A DNA stretch of 64,000 nt. It comes from Pyrrhosoma nymphula. Its lineage: Eukaryota > Arthropoda > Insecta > Odonata > Coenagrionidae. The DNA is taken from NCBI GenBank assembly GCA_963573305.1, contig OY754329.1, positions 77,958,576-78,022,575 of the forward strand, read 5' to 3'. Made by a program: the position numbers and the translations under genes. This document shows positions 35,664 through 46,185 of this stretch, piece after piece (the first letter of the stretch is position 1; each line of letters begins with the position of its first letter). Below the pieces are notes generated by a model. That model made no database searches and was not told the DNA's origin. It saw nothing but the letters and a program-made list of their open reading frames with translations.

Positions 35664-36062
35664 ATGGGAGTGAACATCAAGCTAAGGCTTCTTTTAGTAA
35701 GTTTTCTATTTTTTCAAGGTTGTCCCTTAGAACGCCATGGAAAAATGAGAGCTAAAAGAAACTTCGTTTTAAAATTGAATGGTAAAGAAATAAGTAAGTA
35801 GTTGGTCCCAGTATCAAAATTTAACTGCTTATTTTTATATTAAATTTTACATTAAGTTATAAAAGTTATAACTACATATTTTTCGCGGAACTATACTTTA
35901 AACAAAGCTGAAGAGTGAAAAGATTTTATAACGTAGCGGATTTGAAAATAAAATATCTTAAATATGTAAACGCTATTGATTTCAGATATCATGACCAGGA
36001 TTCCCATTTCCAACTATTTCGAATACACAAATGTGAATAGCCCCGATTTCCCTGATTTTTAA
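35664..36062 (+). CDS. Possible two-exon gene for a small secreted peptide
   Basis: I do not recognise a family. Exon 1 (35,664-35,793) starts MGVNIKLRLLLVSFLFFQGC, which has the form of a signal peptide: a basic residue, then a hydrophobic core of about 11 residues. A basic segment (HGKMRAKRNFVLKLNGKE) follows. Exon 1 ends at ataa|gtaagtag, a near-consensus donor. The acceptor gctattgatttcag is at 35,985. Joining restores the frame, and exon 2 (35,986-36,062) reads on through TRIPISNYFEYTNVNSPDFP to a TAA. The intron is 192 bases and the product 68 residues. A TATA box lies upstream. Only one Cys is present after the core, so it does not look like a disulfide-rich peptide. Chance agreement is possible because both exons are short. 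Confidence 0.25.
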
Positions 36063-36780
36063 ATATTTGATCGGGGGAAACAAAATTGATTCTTCCGACA
36101 ACATTCTTCGACGCAATTATCTAAAAGCAAGGACTATTAGTCAGCCACTATGGCTAGCGCAGTGTATTTCTTTACCGTAGGGTAAGAAGATTGGAAGTGT
36201 TTAAATTTTTAAGATCTTATGCTTTTGATTAAAAAGAAATTTTAGAGAAACAAAAGACAAACATTTACGGTTTGTAGAAAAATACACCTGTTAAGAGTTT
36301 TATAAATATTCTAGCATCACTACTATTCTGCTAGCTGCCAAAGAAAAGCGTATTGAATTGTTCACATTAATTATATATTCCTTTGGAAATAAAAAGAAAT
36401 TTCGCCACATATAGTTTAAGTTATAAAATAATTAAATGTATTCGCATGCACCACACAGGCTGATGCAAACACACAAAAACTGGACTAATCCGAGCGAAGA
36501 GGAATTTGTGGAAAGAAGAATTGTATGAAGGGTCATACTGCCAAAATAATAAAACTTATTCACAGAGAAAATAGTAGCCACATCGTACTAAAACAGAGGA
36601 ATGTTTGTTAAATTATTTGGATACGTGCAATTTTCTATAAACAGGTAAACTTAAATGCACGCCCCGGGTTTAGATGCTTGGTAGAAAATCGCTCTCGGAG
36701 ACGATGCACATGCGTAAACAAAATAGCGATACACTAAACAAACACAGAAAAACGCAAAAAGGACACTTGCAAAAGAAAAC

Positions 36781-37345
36781 TTGGACGTTTCGATGGTCAA
36801 GCCGTCATCATGCTCTCTCCTCGGCCCTTCCGCCTCCCCTTCCTCCAAAAAATCTTCCTCTACGGCCGATTATACCACCAGCAACATCATCCCCCTTTCC
36901 TGCAATTTCTGCCCTGCCTTCTACGTGGGAAAATGTACCACCCCTCTCAATATTCGCATGAACAATCACCGCCATGCCACCAAAACTCCACCTTTTCTTG
37001 ATCCCACCCCCAAACATACCGCCTTCCACTCCCAAACATTTGACGATTGTTTTTCACTAGAAATCGTAGAAGCCATTCCCGAATCCGCCGGTAATCTTGA
37101 TGTGAAAATTCGAGAGTATGCTCATATTTGGGTAACAAGGGCATTCGAAAAGCCCGGGCTATACCTAGCCCACTGAAAATAATAGCCCAATAGCCACCTC
37201 TCTCTCCCCACCACTACCCATTCGCACTTACCCCCCCCCCCTCCCTCTCTGCCCGTTCCTCCCCAAGGGAACAGAACAGATTCTTCAGTCTTCTACCGCC
37301 GATGTTGACCGTCGAAACGTTCAAGTTTGCTTCCGGGTGCTTTTC
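36781..37345 (+). pseudogene. GIY-YIG domain and tail of a Penelope-like element
   Basis: The frame at 36,781-37,176 encodes a Cys-x2-Cys and YVGK segment (SCNFCPAFYVGKCTTPLNIR), then MNNHRHATK, HSQTFDDCFSLEIVE and NLDVKIREYAHIWVTRAFEK. The CxxC-F-YVGK-x-x-x-x-x-x-x-R-x-NNHR layout is a GIY-YIG nuclease core with the catalytic-type Tyr and Arg. The frame ends GLYLAH. A non-coding tail follows with CPF-L-PKG-like sequence and, at about 37,295-37,320, cgatgttgaccgtcgaaacg. A matching hairpin-GAAACGTCC motif in the opposite orientation lies at 36,782-36,812, so the domain is flanked by inverted terminal motifs. Reverse transcriptase is missing. Related fragments lie at 7440-7812 and 9040-9245. 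Confidence 0.65.
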
Positions 37346-37349
37346 AATC

Positions 37350-38560
37350 TGCTAGACGATGTTTCGCGGCCTTTAGGGAGACTCACAACACAGTCGGAGA
37401 CTCACCGCAGCAACACTTTGCCCGCTCGGCGCAGGACAGAAAAGGTTACTAATGCTATGCGGGAGATGGCGGAAGGAAGCAGCGGAGATTACTCCCGCGG
37501 GTGTTATATTCAACCTCGCATCCGTTCGGCCATTTGCGACACCGCCCTTCCCCACAACCCGTGCCGTCCGCGACTCGATGGACGGCATGTAGATGGAGCT
37601 TGTCTCTCATCCTCCTCTCCCTCACACTCCACACCGCCGATACCACCACCACGCCACTGTCACAGACTACATTTCCGCTGTCTCTCCCTCGTGGGAGGAA
37701 TCAAAGAGGATGTGATGATCACTCTCTTGAATCAATGAATGCTTGAAACAATTTACACCGTTACACTCCTATTTCTCTACTCAAGTGCTGATTTTTCAAA
37801 AAATATAGACACGAGAATCTTCTGGCGTACGGATGCTGGAAGGAAAGTCGTACGTAGTATTGTGGAGTATATAAAATAAATATACATCAGATATAAAGGT
37901 TTTTTAATTGTTTTCAAGAAAAACGCTTTATATATACCTAATTATTATTATTTAATCACTTTTTATTTTTTTGTAATATCGTATTGTTAACTTAATTACA
38001 CATTTGCGTCCAATCTAAAGGTTCTAAGTAGTTGGGAAGTGGGTGAAAATGAGATCGTACGATTTCAACCACATCCACAGAATTTTGGCGAAGCTAAATA
38101 AATAGCGTTCGAAAAATGAAAGAGATATCTAAAAAAACAAAATTGCAGCGCACAAAAGTGTCTTATTCCCACGCAATTGTATGGTAGCCACTTGGGTGTG
38201 TACTTGGGTGGGTACTTGGGTATGCCAAGATAACCATAAGTGTGGGCTAAGTTCAGTGGGAATGGGGTACTTGAAAAGCGTTTGCGGGAAAAGAAGCAAG
38301 ATGAAACCAATGATGGAAACCAAAGACATTTAGAATGTGTCAAGTGAATAAGAAGCCTAATATGGAGCGTAGTGTAGATTGGTGGATAAACCTACTCCTA
38401 CAGGACACGCGACTGAGAAAAGACTATAGACCACACGTAGGTATGAAAGAGGGTATATGTAAGATGGGCCGAAAGGAAGACAAACGAATAAGTGCTTGAT
38501 ATAGTGGGGAGGAGAGAATATTGATTGAGGAAATCAAAATTAGGGTATTTAGGTGGATGG
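37350..38560. other. No recognised gene; CG-rich patch at the start
   Basis: The patch at 37,350-37,740 is CG-rich with overlapping frames on both strands. At 38,190-38,223 a 12-base unit (tacttgggtggg) repeats about three times. Nothing else is recognised. Confidence 0.4.
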
Positions 38561-38566
38561 AGAAAG

Positions 38567-39210
38567 CATTCTACATCTACATTCTACCGCGCAAGCCGCC
38601 TCAATAGGCGTGTGGCGGGGGGAGTTAGGACACCAGCCGTTTAAATATAAAAAGGAAACGCTCTAATGAAATTACGCCTTGCATTTATTAAAGTCCCTTA
38701 TTGTTCGGGGGAAAAACGAATTCCCATACCTATCCGTTCGGCAAAATATCTCTCTTAATTTATCGTTTCTGTCGGACCTGGAAATATAGTGGGGTTCTAA
38801 TATGATGTTCTCCGTGTCGCTCTTAAATATATCTATTCTTAATTGCTCAAGTAATCTAAGCCTAGCGCGCAGCCTCCGAGTCTCTAGCGGCTTCCAGCCT
38901 AATTCGTTTAACATCTGTGTAACGCTGTCTGTACGCCCGTAGCAGTTTTTGACGAATCGCGCAGCTTTCCTTTGTATTTTATTAAGTTCCCGAATTAAGT
39001 CTTTCTGCACCGGATCCCATATGCTCGCTGCATATTCAAGGTGTGGCCGGACGAGTGCGAAATAGCACCTCTCTTTTACTTTTTCATCCGAAAATCTTTC
39101 CACAATACGCTTGACGAATCCTAGCTTCTTCAGAGCTCTGCCACAAATATTTCTTATATGTGCTCCCCACGATAGGTTCGAGGTTATCGTAACGGGGAGG
39201 TTCGAGGATA
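38567..39210 (-). mobile_element. CR1/L2-like non-LTR retrotransposon 3' end
   Basis: The minus strand encodes, from about 39,200, SNLSWGAHIRNICGRALKK, then ALVRPHLEYAASIWDPVQ, IQRKAARFVKNCYG, LGWKPLETRRLRARL and NSFFPRTIRDFNKCKA (stop at 38,672). This is the C-terminal part of a reverse-transcriptase protein, about 175 codons with no internal stop. The 3' untranslated part has cgcctattgaggcggcttgc, a hairpin-like motif, and the copy ends in the short repeat atgtagatgtag, as CR1/L2-type elements commonly do. At the 5' break (39,174-39,220) a gaggttcgagg-tatcgtaacg unit is duplicated. It is the best-preserved LINE piece in the window. Confidence 0.9.
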
Positions 39211-39224
39211 TCGTAACGCATTGA

Positions 39225-39955
39225 CGGGGAGTAGGATCCAGAGACGATTGAGAGAGTAGGATAGGAATTTTGGATGTGATAAAGATAGGTAAGAATTGTG
39301 CAGAACAGAAGAGATCATGTTAGGAAGAAGTACGACTTTAGATAGTGAAATATGAGAAGTCAACTATTTATATCGTTTACCATTCTGGTTATGTAATTTC
39401 CTTGCATAGTATTTAAAGATCATTATTTATTTGAAAGTAATCTATGTGTAATTTTCAGAGTCCAGGTAGATATTTTACTGTATCATCTGTTAGCAGTCAA
39501 CATTTTATCCGTTTATCTCTGATATTTATGCAGTCCTGATCTATATCTTTCATTGCTACTTTAAGCATTAGGTTGAATAAAAATGCATATGACGCATTCC
39601 ATTGTCTTACGCCTAAATTGGTGTGTAAAACACTTTTTTCATTTTTAACATAATTTAATATTAATAGTCATCCATTAAAATTCAAATTACATTAAAGATT
39701 AAATTACATTAAAGTTAATACTTCAATTACATTTTTTCATTTTATCTTAAAGAGTCTTCCTGACCCACAATAAACTCATCAAGAGTTGATTATTTTCTGC
39801 GCTCAATTGCCAATTATTTACAATTTATTGAGTCTATATTTAGTGAGACGCCGGTTATTTAAATCGCTACCTAGAATCTTACTTTTTCAAAAAATACATT
39901 TTTAATTTTTTTAACTTCCCCAAACGATTTTAAATCATGCATAATCTTAGGTGAT
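39225..39955. other. No recognisable feature
   Basis: AT-rich unique-looking sequence. Confidence 0.45.
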
Positions 39956-39964
39956 GCTGTAATT

Positions 39965-40177
39965 GAAAAACTTTAACTTTGTGGTTCCACAATGATATTT
40001 TTATTGGCACAACCCTGGTTCCGGGTACTATAACGTCACCATCAGGTCGTACGTCGAAACCTATGTCTAAACGATTACCAATTCTTTAGATTTCACCATT
40101 CTGAAATAAGGGTAGGAAATTTTTATTGGTCGTGCCAATAAAAATATCACTGTGGAACCACAAAGTAAAAGTTTTTC
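39965..40177. repeat. Inverted repeat, about 46-bp arms, with ribozyme-like interior motif
   Basis: Arms at 39,965-40,010 (gaaaaactttaactttgtgg, ttccacaatgat...) and 40,132-40,177 are complementary with a few mismatches. Inside, the minus strand reads cctgatggtgacgttatagt, then acccggaaccagggttgtg and caataaaaatatc. That order matches the motif order in the 28.2-28.4 kb inverted repeat, so the two belong to one structural class. Confidence 0.8.
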
Positions 40178-40430
40178 ATTTTCATAATGAATAAGTTTCA
40201 CCAAGATACGCCTGAAACCACAAGTTACTTAGGTGATACATTAAACGGTTTAAGTATCATCATTATCATTCTATTACCACCAAATTTGTTAATATATTTT
40301 GGAACTCCATAGTAATGTACATTTCTCTTTCCCATATTATGAGCATTAAATTAAGTTTTTAAAACTGGCTGAGCTGAAATAACAGTGTTACAAAAATGTA
40401 GGTTAGCCATTTTTCAAGCTACCCTTACTA

Positions 40431-40498
40431 GATGGCAAAGATCTACAATTTTTCTTGCCAATAATTATTAGCAAGAAAAATTGTAAATCTTCGCCATC
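40431..40498. repeat. Hairpin, 28-bp arms
   Basis: Arms at 40,431-40,458 (gatggcaaagatctacaatt...) and 40,471-40,498 are complementary with about two mismatches around a 12-base loop. Confidence 0.9.
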
Positions 40499-40504
40499 AT
40501 CATC

Positions 40505-42449
40505 TCTCTAATTAAAATCCTGTTTGACTGCTGTCCTCCATCCCACCATATTTTACGCAACTGGTAACCTGACCGTGTACCTACCACTTTATTCGTGTAA
40601 ATTAAACCCATTGAACTACGTTCGGCTCCAACAAAACGATCCCCCAACACTCGCCTTCCGGCCTACCCATCCCCATGGCCAAGCGATCCTTCCCGTGGTA
40701 CCCTAGGGAACGCCTCGCGACTCCTGCCAGCGACTGGACAATTTCCTTCCGTTTCCACCCTCGACCGCCATCCGCCTTCCCACTCTAACGCCTATCTCAT
40801 CTACCGCTTTCCTACAAGTCACCCGCTCCCATCTCCCACCACCTCCTCACGACCGGCTCCCATCCTCAACGGCCGGTCCATTCATTTCCGGGATCCGATC
40901 GTCACGCTGCGACGAGCGAACAAAAGAAGAGCGAACGGCGAAGCGAGTTGGTGACAAATGCCTATCGGTCCCGCACAACCAGAAGGGGGGATGTGAAAAG
41001 AGAGAGAGGAAAGGGTGAAAAGAATTGATTTACGGAGGATAATGGTAGTGGAAAAATGCATTGGGATGCTGAAGGCTTAAATTGAAGGAATAGTGTTTGT
41101 AGGTGGCGCTTATAATAGGAAGGAAAAGAAGGGGTCGCTCAAGTAGCTGATTAAGTGGGTTCCAGCGCAAACGCGTGAGTCAAATTTAATACTGTATTCC
41201 TCATTTGTTTTTATTACTTAATGATAGAGTGTTCACTGATGAAGACCGCCTTACCGTAAAGAAAACTTATATGCAAATTATTCGATGATTCTTTTTTTAA
41301 ATGAATACTTTTTCCAGCAATTTTAGCCAACCTTAGCGCCATTTCTGTTGAACTAACAAATTTTATCACCAGTTTCGTTAGTAATTTGCTGATAAATCAA
41401 AAACAAAAATGAATATTTGTCTTTATTTCATTACCATTCAATTCCTTGGGAATACTTACTTCATATTGAGCAGTTTTTCGTGAAAATTACATTTGCACAT
41501 GATAAATAAGTATTATTTCAACCCATGCTTTCCCAATCTTACCATTGAACACCATATAATTTCATGTTCAATTAGCGAAAATATACCTTGTAATAGATAG
41601 AAAACTTCAAAGGTTCTGTTGTTCAATGAGATATTGATATAATTTCGTTTTGAAGGAGTTAAATAACAAACTATATTTTAAAAATTAGGTAGGGAGTCCC
41701 AAAATTTCATTGCGGTTATTTGAAATGAGTTTTGGAAAATTTTGGTGTGGTGACTGAGGTAATAAATAAGATCTGGATTTGTTGTGAATAAAAAAGATTT
41801 TGATGCGTATTCCTTTAAGTAGTCAGGATATGGTTAAAATTACATTTAACTAACTTCACGGTTAGATTCACCGTAAAACTATTCAAATCGCCGATTCCCT
41901 TTCTCTTGTTTGCCCGCCATCGGTTATCCCTTTTACCCAAGAGCTAAAAGTTGCCCCAGATTCCTAATTCCTTTGACGTTCACCTATTTTGACGTGTAAA
42001 ATTCTCACAGCATCAGACCTTACGTTTATCCCGGGATCATGTGCATTCTTTTGCGTTTGTTTTCCTTGTTGTACAGTATATCCTTCACTAACTGTGCCGT
42101 TGAGAGCAAGAATGGTGTGAGGAACAAATGATGCCACTTGTTGGAAAATGAGGCCTAATGTTGTCTATAAGTATATATTCCGTATCTGCTCCTTTTTATT
42201 GGAAAACAATGAAGCTAGACGCACATCAACAATGCACAAGACAGAAAACAGTCCGAGGAATGTTTTAGCGTGCCAAAACAAAATATGGCCAACAACTGAC
42301 TTACACCTTTTTTGCTCTCAACGGCTCAGGGTTTCAGTTATGCAGCGTAGGAGGCTTCAGTACCAACAGGAAAATCATTCCAAAACATAAAAATATATGC
42401 ACAACCTTTATATTATGACATTTTGGAATAAGCACATTTAATATATTCG

Positions 42450-42450
<1 letters not shown>
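40505..42450. other. No recognised gene
   Basis: The part at 40,660-41,000 is CG- and C-rich with short frames only. The remainder is AT-rich. Nothing is recognised. Confidence 0.4.

Positions 42451-42455
<5 letters not shown>

Positions 42456-42494
<39 letters not shown>
42456..42494. repeat. (TA)n microsatellite
   Basis: A TA tract with related interrupted TA blocks to 42,520. It is flanked by ttcgatata units that form small palindromes (atttcgaata...tattcgaaat near 42,518-42,545). Confidence 0.93.
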
Positions 42495-42496
<2 letters not shown>

Positions 42497-42569
42497 GATA
42501 TATTATATATATATATATTTCGAATAAATATCGATATTCGAAATATCAAAAATATAAATGAAGTGAAAA

Positions 42570-43765
42570 AAAAGGTAAAGGAATGGCTATTGAAAGAAAT
42601 TTTCAGACAAATTAACTGTATATTGTACGATAAATAAAAATAAACTGATATTATAATTAATGTAAACAATTATGATTAAGGACATCAAAATGATAATTCA
42701 ACAAAGCAGATGAACTTAGTAAAAACTGGCACCAGCTGACAAGTCCTAATGGACTTAGCAGGACCAAAATTGTGACGATTATTTGTAAAGATACATAATT
42801 AATGAATATAAGAAATTCTTTTGTTTATACATTAAATTTTGTTTAAATTAACTTTGTAATTCGTTATAATGCATTGATTAACCTTGTAATATGTTATACT
42901 TCATTGATCATGTATTGTTTGATATTAAAATGTCAAATGTCAATGTCAAAATGTCATTATTAAGTGAATAAATATCATTATATTGCAAAAAAAATAATTA
43001 GAGTTTGCACAGCCAGAATAATAGGTCAGAATAATTGCTTCACGTTAACAAATTACATGTCTACAGTTGCGGTGTGTTCATCGAAAGAGATCCAACCGTG
43101 CGTAATGGCATTTGTCCGAGGGATTAGATTTTGTTTAGAAATACTGGTGTAGTTGAGCCAAATGTGTTTTGACGAGTTCCATATCCATTACCAGGGAAGG
43201 AACTGGCAAAATTGTATTCAACGTAATAAATTATCCAGGACAAAAAATGCCAAGGATATGACATTTCTATTTCCGCAGATATATGTAATCAATCCTCAAA
43301 CGAAGGAAAAAACTCATTTCCGGCCCTCTGATTTCCTTTTAGGCACTGCTTTGTACACCCCGACGACATAGGGATAAATTGTGACGGACGAATACGCCGG
43401 AAGCAAGGGGGAGTAGATCAGAATCGTTTGAACACGTGTCTGCCGTAAATGCGGCGGGAGCCCATATCAATATCCACAGACCGGATGTAGATCGGACGGC
43501 TAGTGCTTTGAGCCCCTGTCTTGCACACCCTTTTTGCAAGTGTGGCCCGACTGGCCCGCCATAAATTACGCACAATGCAGGGGTTGTTTTGCGAAGGGCA
43601 CATGGACGAAAAAGCCTCGTACCTAACTCATTTATTTCCAGAGGGAATTGCCCTGGATTGAATAAAATCACTATCGGCATATGTTATTCTTCCACTAGTA
43701 TAGAAGGTTAATGTGGATAGTGTCAGTCATGGGACATACGATATAAGAATTTAAAAATCGAAAAG
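42570..43765. other. No recognised gene
   Basis: A stretch at 42,720-42,770 (gctgacaagtcctaatggac) has the look of a LINE 3' untranslated region but cannot be assigned. A 113-codon minus-strand frame at 43,339-43,680 has no known motif. Confidence 0.35.
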
Positions 43766-43769
43766 ACTT

Positions 43770-44180
43770 ATTAATTAAGCTTCTGTACCCAATTATTATC
43801 TTAATCTAACGTCGAGGTCGCAAGCCTTCCAGTAAATTTGAACTCTTAAGAAAGACTACGCTGTCATCCCTAAGATAACTTGATCTAATGACCAATATTA
43901 TTGATCCAAAAACCAAAAATTGATGTTTCACTAAGAAAAAATGTTAATTATATCTTTTATGTCACTCCAAACTGCATTGAATGAATTATTATTAAATTAT
44001 AAATCAATTTAATATCAGAATAAACAATGTAAATTTCTATAGGGACTTCTCTTAAACCAAAAAGATTTAAGCATTTTAACTTAAATATTAAATTCTAGTT
44101 GAACCTTTAATTACAGCTTCCGATTAAATGACTACCGACTATGCTACATTAACATGTAAATACACCGCCGCCTTTGAATA
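43770..44180 (-). pseudogene. Nuclear copy of mitochondrial 16S rRNA (NUMT)
   Basis: The minus strand carries, in the order of the mitochondrial large-subunit rRNA: gtagcatagtc, gcttaaatctttttggtt, a damaged helix reading aagagaagtccctatagaa (usually aagacgagaagaccctatagaa), ggagtgacat, ttggatcaat, cttagggatgacagcgtag, ttaagagttcaaatt, gcgacctcgacgttagatta and aagataataattgggt. These are the conserved peptidyl-transferase-side landmarks of insect 16S. Small deletions and substitutions at normally invariant positions show it is a nuclear relic, not live mtDNA. The ends are approximate. Confidence 0.92.
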
Positions 44181-44552
44181 TTCACTAATCACAGATTCAC
44201 TATTCACAGATCCTCCAAACGAACAAAAGGATATGTTTTTGATTAACAGGCGAACATAATATTTGCTGACTTCCTCAATTTATAAACAGAAAAATAAAAT
44301 TAATTTAATTTTACGTATTTAAATTTAATAGTTGAGAATGTAAATTAACTTTCCGATTTCGGAATATCTTTAAACGCTACTATTCATGATTACTCACTTT
44401 CCCGCCTCTAAACTTCCCTCGAGTTTCTTACACTTTCTGCCTCCCTTTACGCCGTCGTTAAGGTTGGTCGGTTATATGGAGAGGCGGACATGTGTCATTT
44501 GCACGAAGGGATAGATGGGGATGGTTAGGATAGGACCCTTTTTGGGAATGGT

Positions 44553-44925
44553 ATTTTTTTAAAATTTTTTTTTATATTACCACCGAAAACAGCACATATT
44601 GGCCTTTACATCGTGGTATTTTAACAATCAACAACGGACAAGCACAAACAACCATGTCCTGGGAAGTGAAAAATCCTCCCCAGGCGGGATTCGAACCCGA
44701 GAGGGATGGTCAGCTACTCTTAATGAAAGATGCCACGACCTAACATCCCATCTGACGGACGGAGTACTGCACCTGAAGTGCTCTCAACATATCACCAAAG
44801 TGGGGATTGGCATTACTCGGAAAGATCTCCGCTACCGTCAGGAGTACAACTCGGGGCCCTTGGGCTACGATGCCAGTACGCTAGCCCCCGCAGCAAACCA
44901 ATTCCTATCCTATAACTTGCATGTT
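44553..44925 (-). mobile_element. SINE with tRNA-like promoter segment
   Basis: On the minus strand the element contains ggtcgtggcatctttcatta and, 25 bases on, ctcgggttcgaatcccgcc. The latter is a perfect T-arm-like hairpin with a B box. It then runs to gatgtaaaggccaatatgtg, ctgttttcggtggtaatat and an A-rich end. The last 45 bases recur at 6078-6170. Open frames across it reflect the SINE and are not genes. Confidence 0.7.
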
Positions 44926-45185
44926 ACAGAAGAGTAGAAGAGGACATGGCCACATGGAACACTAAACAGAAAAGAAGAACCAGATGGATTTGGTACACAC
45001 TGAGACAAAATGTGTTCTTGAATATTATAATAGAAGAAAAAATAGAAATAAAATTTCTAGATATAGATAAATTTACCAAATAAATAGGAAAGTACCTACA
45101 TGAAAAAAACAAATAGGGAGTAAGGGAACTAGTATTAGATAGGGAAGAATAGAGGACTGCAGTCAACCTAAGGATTGAATGACTA
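44926..45185 (+). mobile_element. Non-LTR retrotransposon C-terminal fragment with 3' tail
   Basis: The frame encodes CYRRVEEDMATWNTKQKRRT, then RWIWYTLRQNVFLNIIIE and EKIEIK. R-R-x-R-W-I-x-x-x-L-R is the usual LINE block. A parallel copy is at 54,250-54,530. The non-coding tail gactgcagtcaacctaagga, ttgaatgactaatga follows and ends near 45,190. It begins right at the edge of the SINE. Confidence 0.8.
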
Positions 45186-45364
45186 ATGAATGGATGAAAA
45201 GTTTTTTTCCGTTTCTATCACCAGTAATCTGTTTTAAATCATTATACCATTAGAAAATATCTGATTTTCTAATCGCGTCACTCTATATTCATTCCTTATT
45301 TACAGGACCAGTGAACAGGCATCAGTATATTATAATAAGGACACATTGACCTCCTGTGGCTTTA

Positions 45365-45430
45365 TACTGACTATTTACGGATGGGGGCTGCAGCCAACCA
45401 ATCTTGGAATTAAACGACCAATGATAAATG
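45365..45430 (+). mobile_element. LINE 3' tail fragment
   Basis: The sequence gggggctgcagccaaccaat, cttggaattaaacgaccaatgata is a variant of the tail that ends the LINE at 45,185, repeated here about 200 bases later without coding sequence. Confidence 0.5.
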
Positions 45431-45535
45431 AAGTTGCATGTGCATTACTATTGCCCAGTATGCACATATGATATATTGTTAAATGATGAAGCATGTCAGG
45501 CTTTCCCGGTCAATAATATGAAGAAAAGCATCTCT

Positions 45536-45806
45536 GGATTCCAACCGCGTTATTGGGTCCATGAACGACGTTTCGGCAGCTTACACTGCTGCTGTCAACA
45601 GGGTGATGAGATGACGTTGATTGAAATTGGCAGAAATATATGGTTGCCACTTTCGTTCGTCACACTTAATCCAGGTGACACCTGACCTCCCGTGAAAACC
45701 ATATATTACGGCCAAATCCAGTCAAAGTCAACTCAACACCCTGAAGAAGACAGCAGTGTAAGTTGCTGAAACGTCGCTCATATACCCCATAACCCGGATT
45801 GGGATC
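45536..45806. repeat. Long inverted repeat with hairpin-GAAACGTC motif
   Basis: Arms at 45,536-45,614 and 45,728-45,806 are about 75% complementary. The minus strand of the left arm reads caccctgttgacagcagcag then tgtaagctgccgaaacgtcg. The plus strand of the right arm reads caccctgaagaagacagcag then tgtaagttgctgaaacgtcg. A short stem (gcagc/gctgc) is directly followed by GAAACGTCG. Open frames across it are incidental. Confidence 0.85.
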
Positions 45807-45849
45807 CTGATGAGCCTTTCTGCATCAGGTTAAATATTTTTTCAAAATG

Positions 45850-46080
45850 AAAACCGGTTAGTTGGTTACTTGGGGAGACGACCAGCAACCATACGCCCGC
45901 GCCGTTGTGATATGTGGTTACGAGGGTATGGGTGGACAGAAACCCGGCGTTGGCCTACTCTTAACCTAAGGCACCAATGGGTTCACAGATTAACGCACAA
46001 TCCGAAAGACGGAGTGGTGCGATATTATGAGTACTTGAGAACCTCAAATACTCCTAATATAGCGCGGGTATAATCTGGAC
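45850..46080 (-). mobile_element. Probable decayed copy of the 44.55-kb SINE family
   Basis: The plus strand reads cgaaagacggagtggtgcga, then gagtacttgagaacctcaaa, which parallels the order catctgacggacggagt, cctgaagtgctctcaac in the SINE at 44,750-44,790. The match is imperfect. Confidence 0.35.
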
Positions 46081-46094
46081 GGGTGCAGATTTCC

Positions 46095-46185
46095 TCTTGA
46101 AAATGCTTTCCCCTACAAGGGTACGAATCCGGATCCTTGGGATTGGAAGTTAGTATTCTAGCTGTCAAGTCCACCCAATACTAAT
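46095..46185 (-). mobile_element. tRNA-like segment, possible SINE head
   Basis: The minus strand reads ggtggacttgacagctagaa and later ggatccggattcgtaccctt. The spacing and the B-box-like ggattcgtacc suggest a tRNA-derived promoter, but no complete cloverleaf is apparent. Confidence 0.35.

Noticed and set aside
36781..36812. Hammerhead ribozyme at the start of the GIY-YIG copy
   Set aside because: The stem uses bases that should belong to the CTGATGA core, so the hammerhead geometry does not fit at this site.
43339..43680. A 113-codon minus-strand frame next to the 16S rRNA copy
   Set aside because: No motif and no relation to mitochondrial coding. Likely chance.
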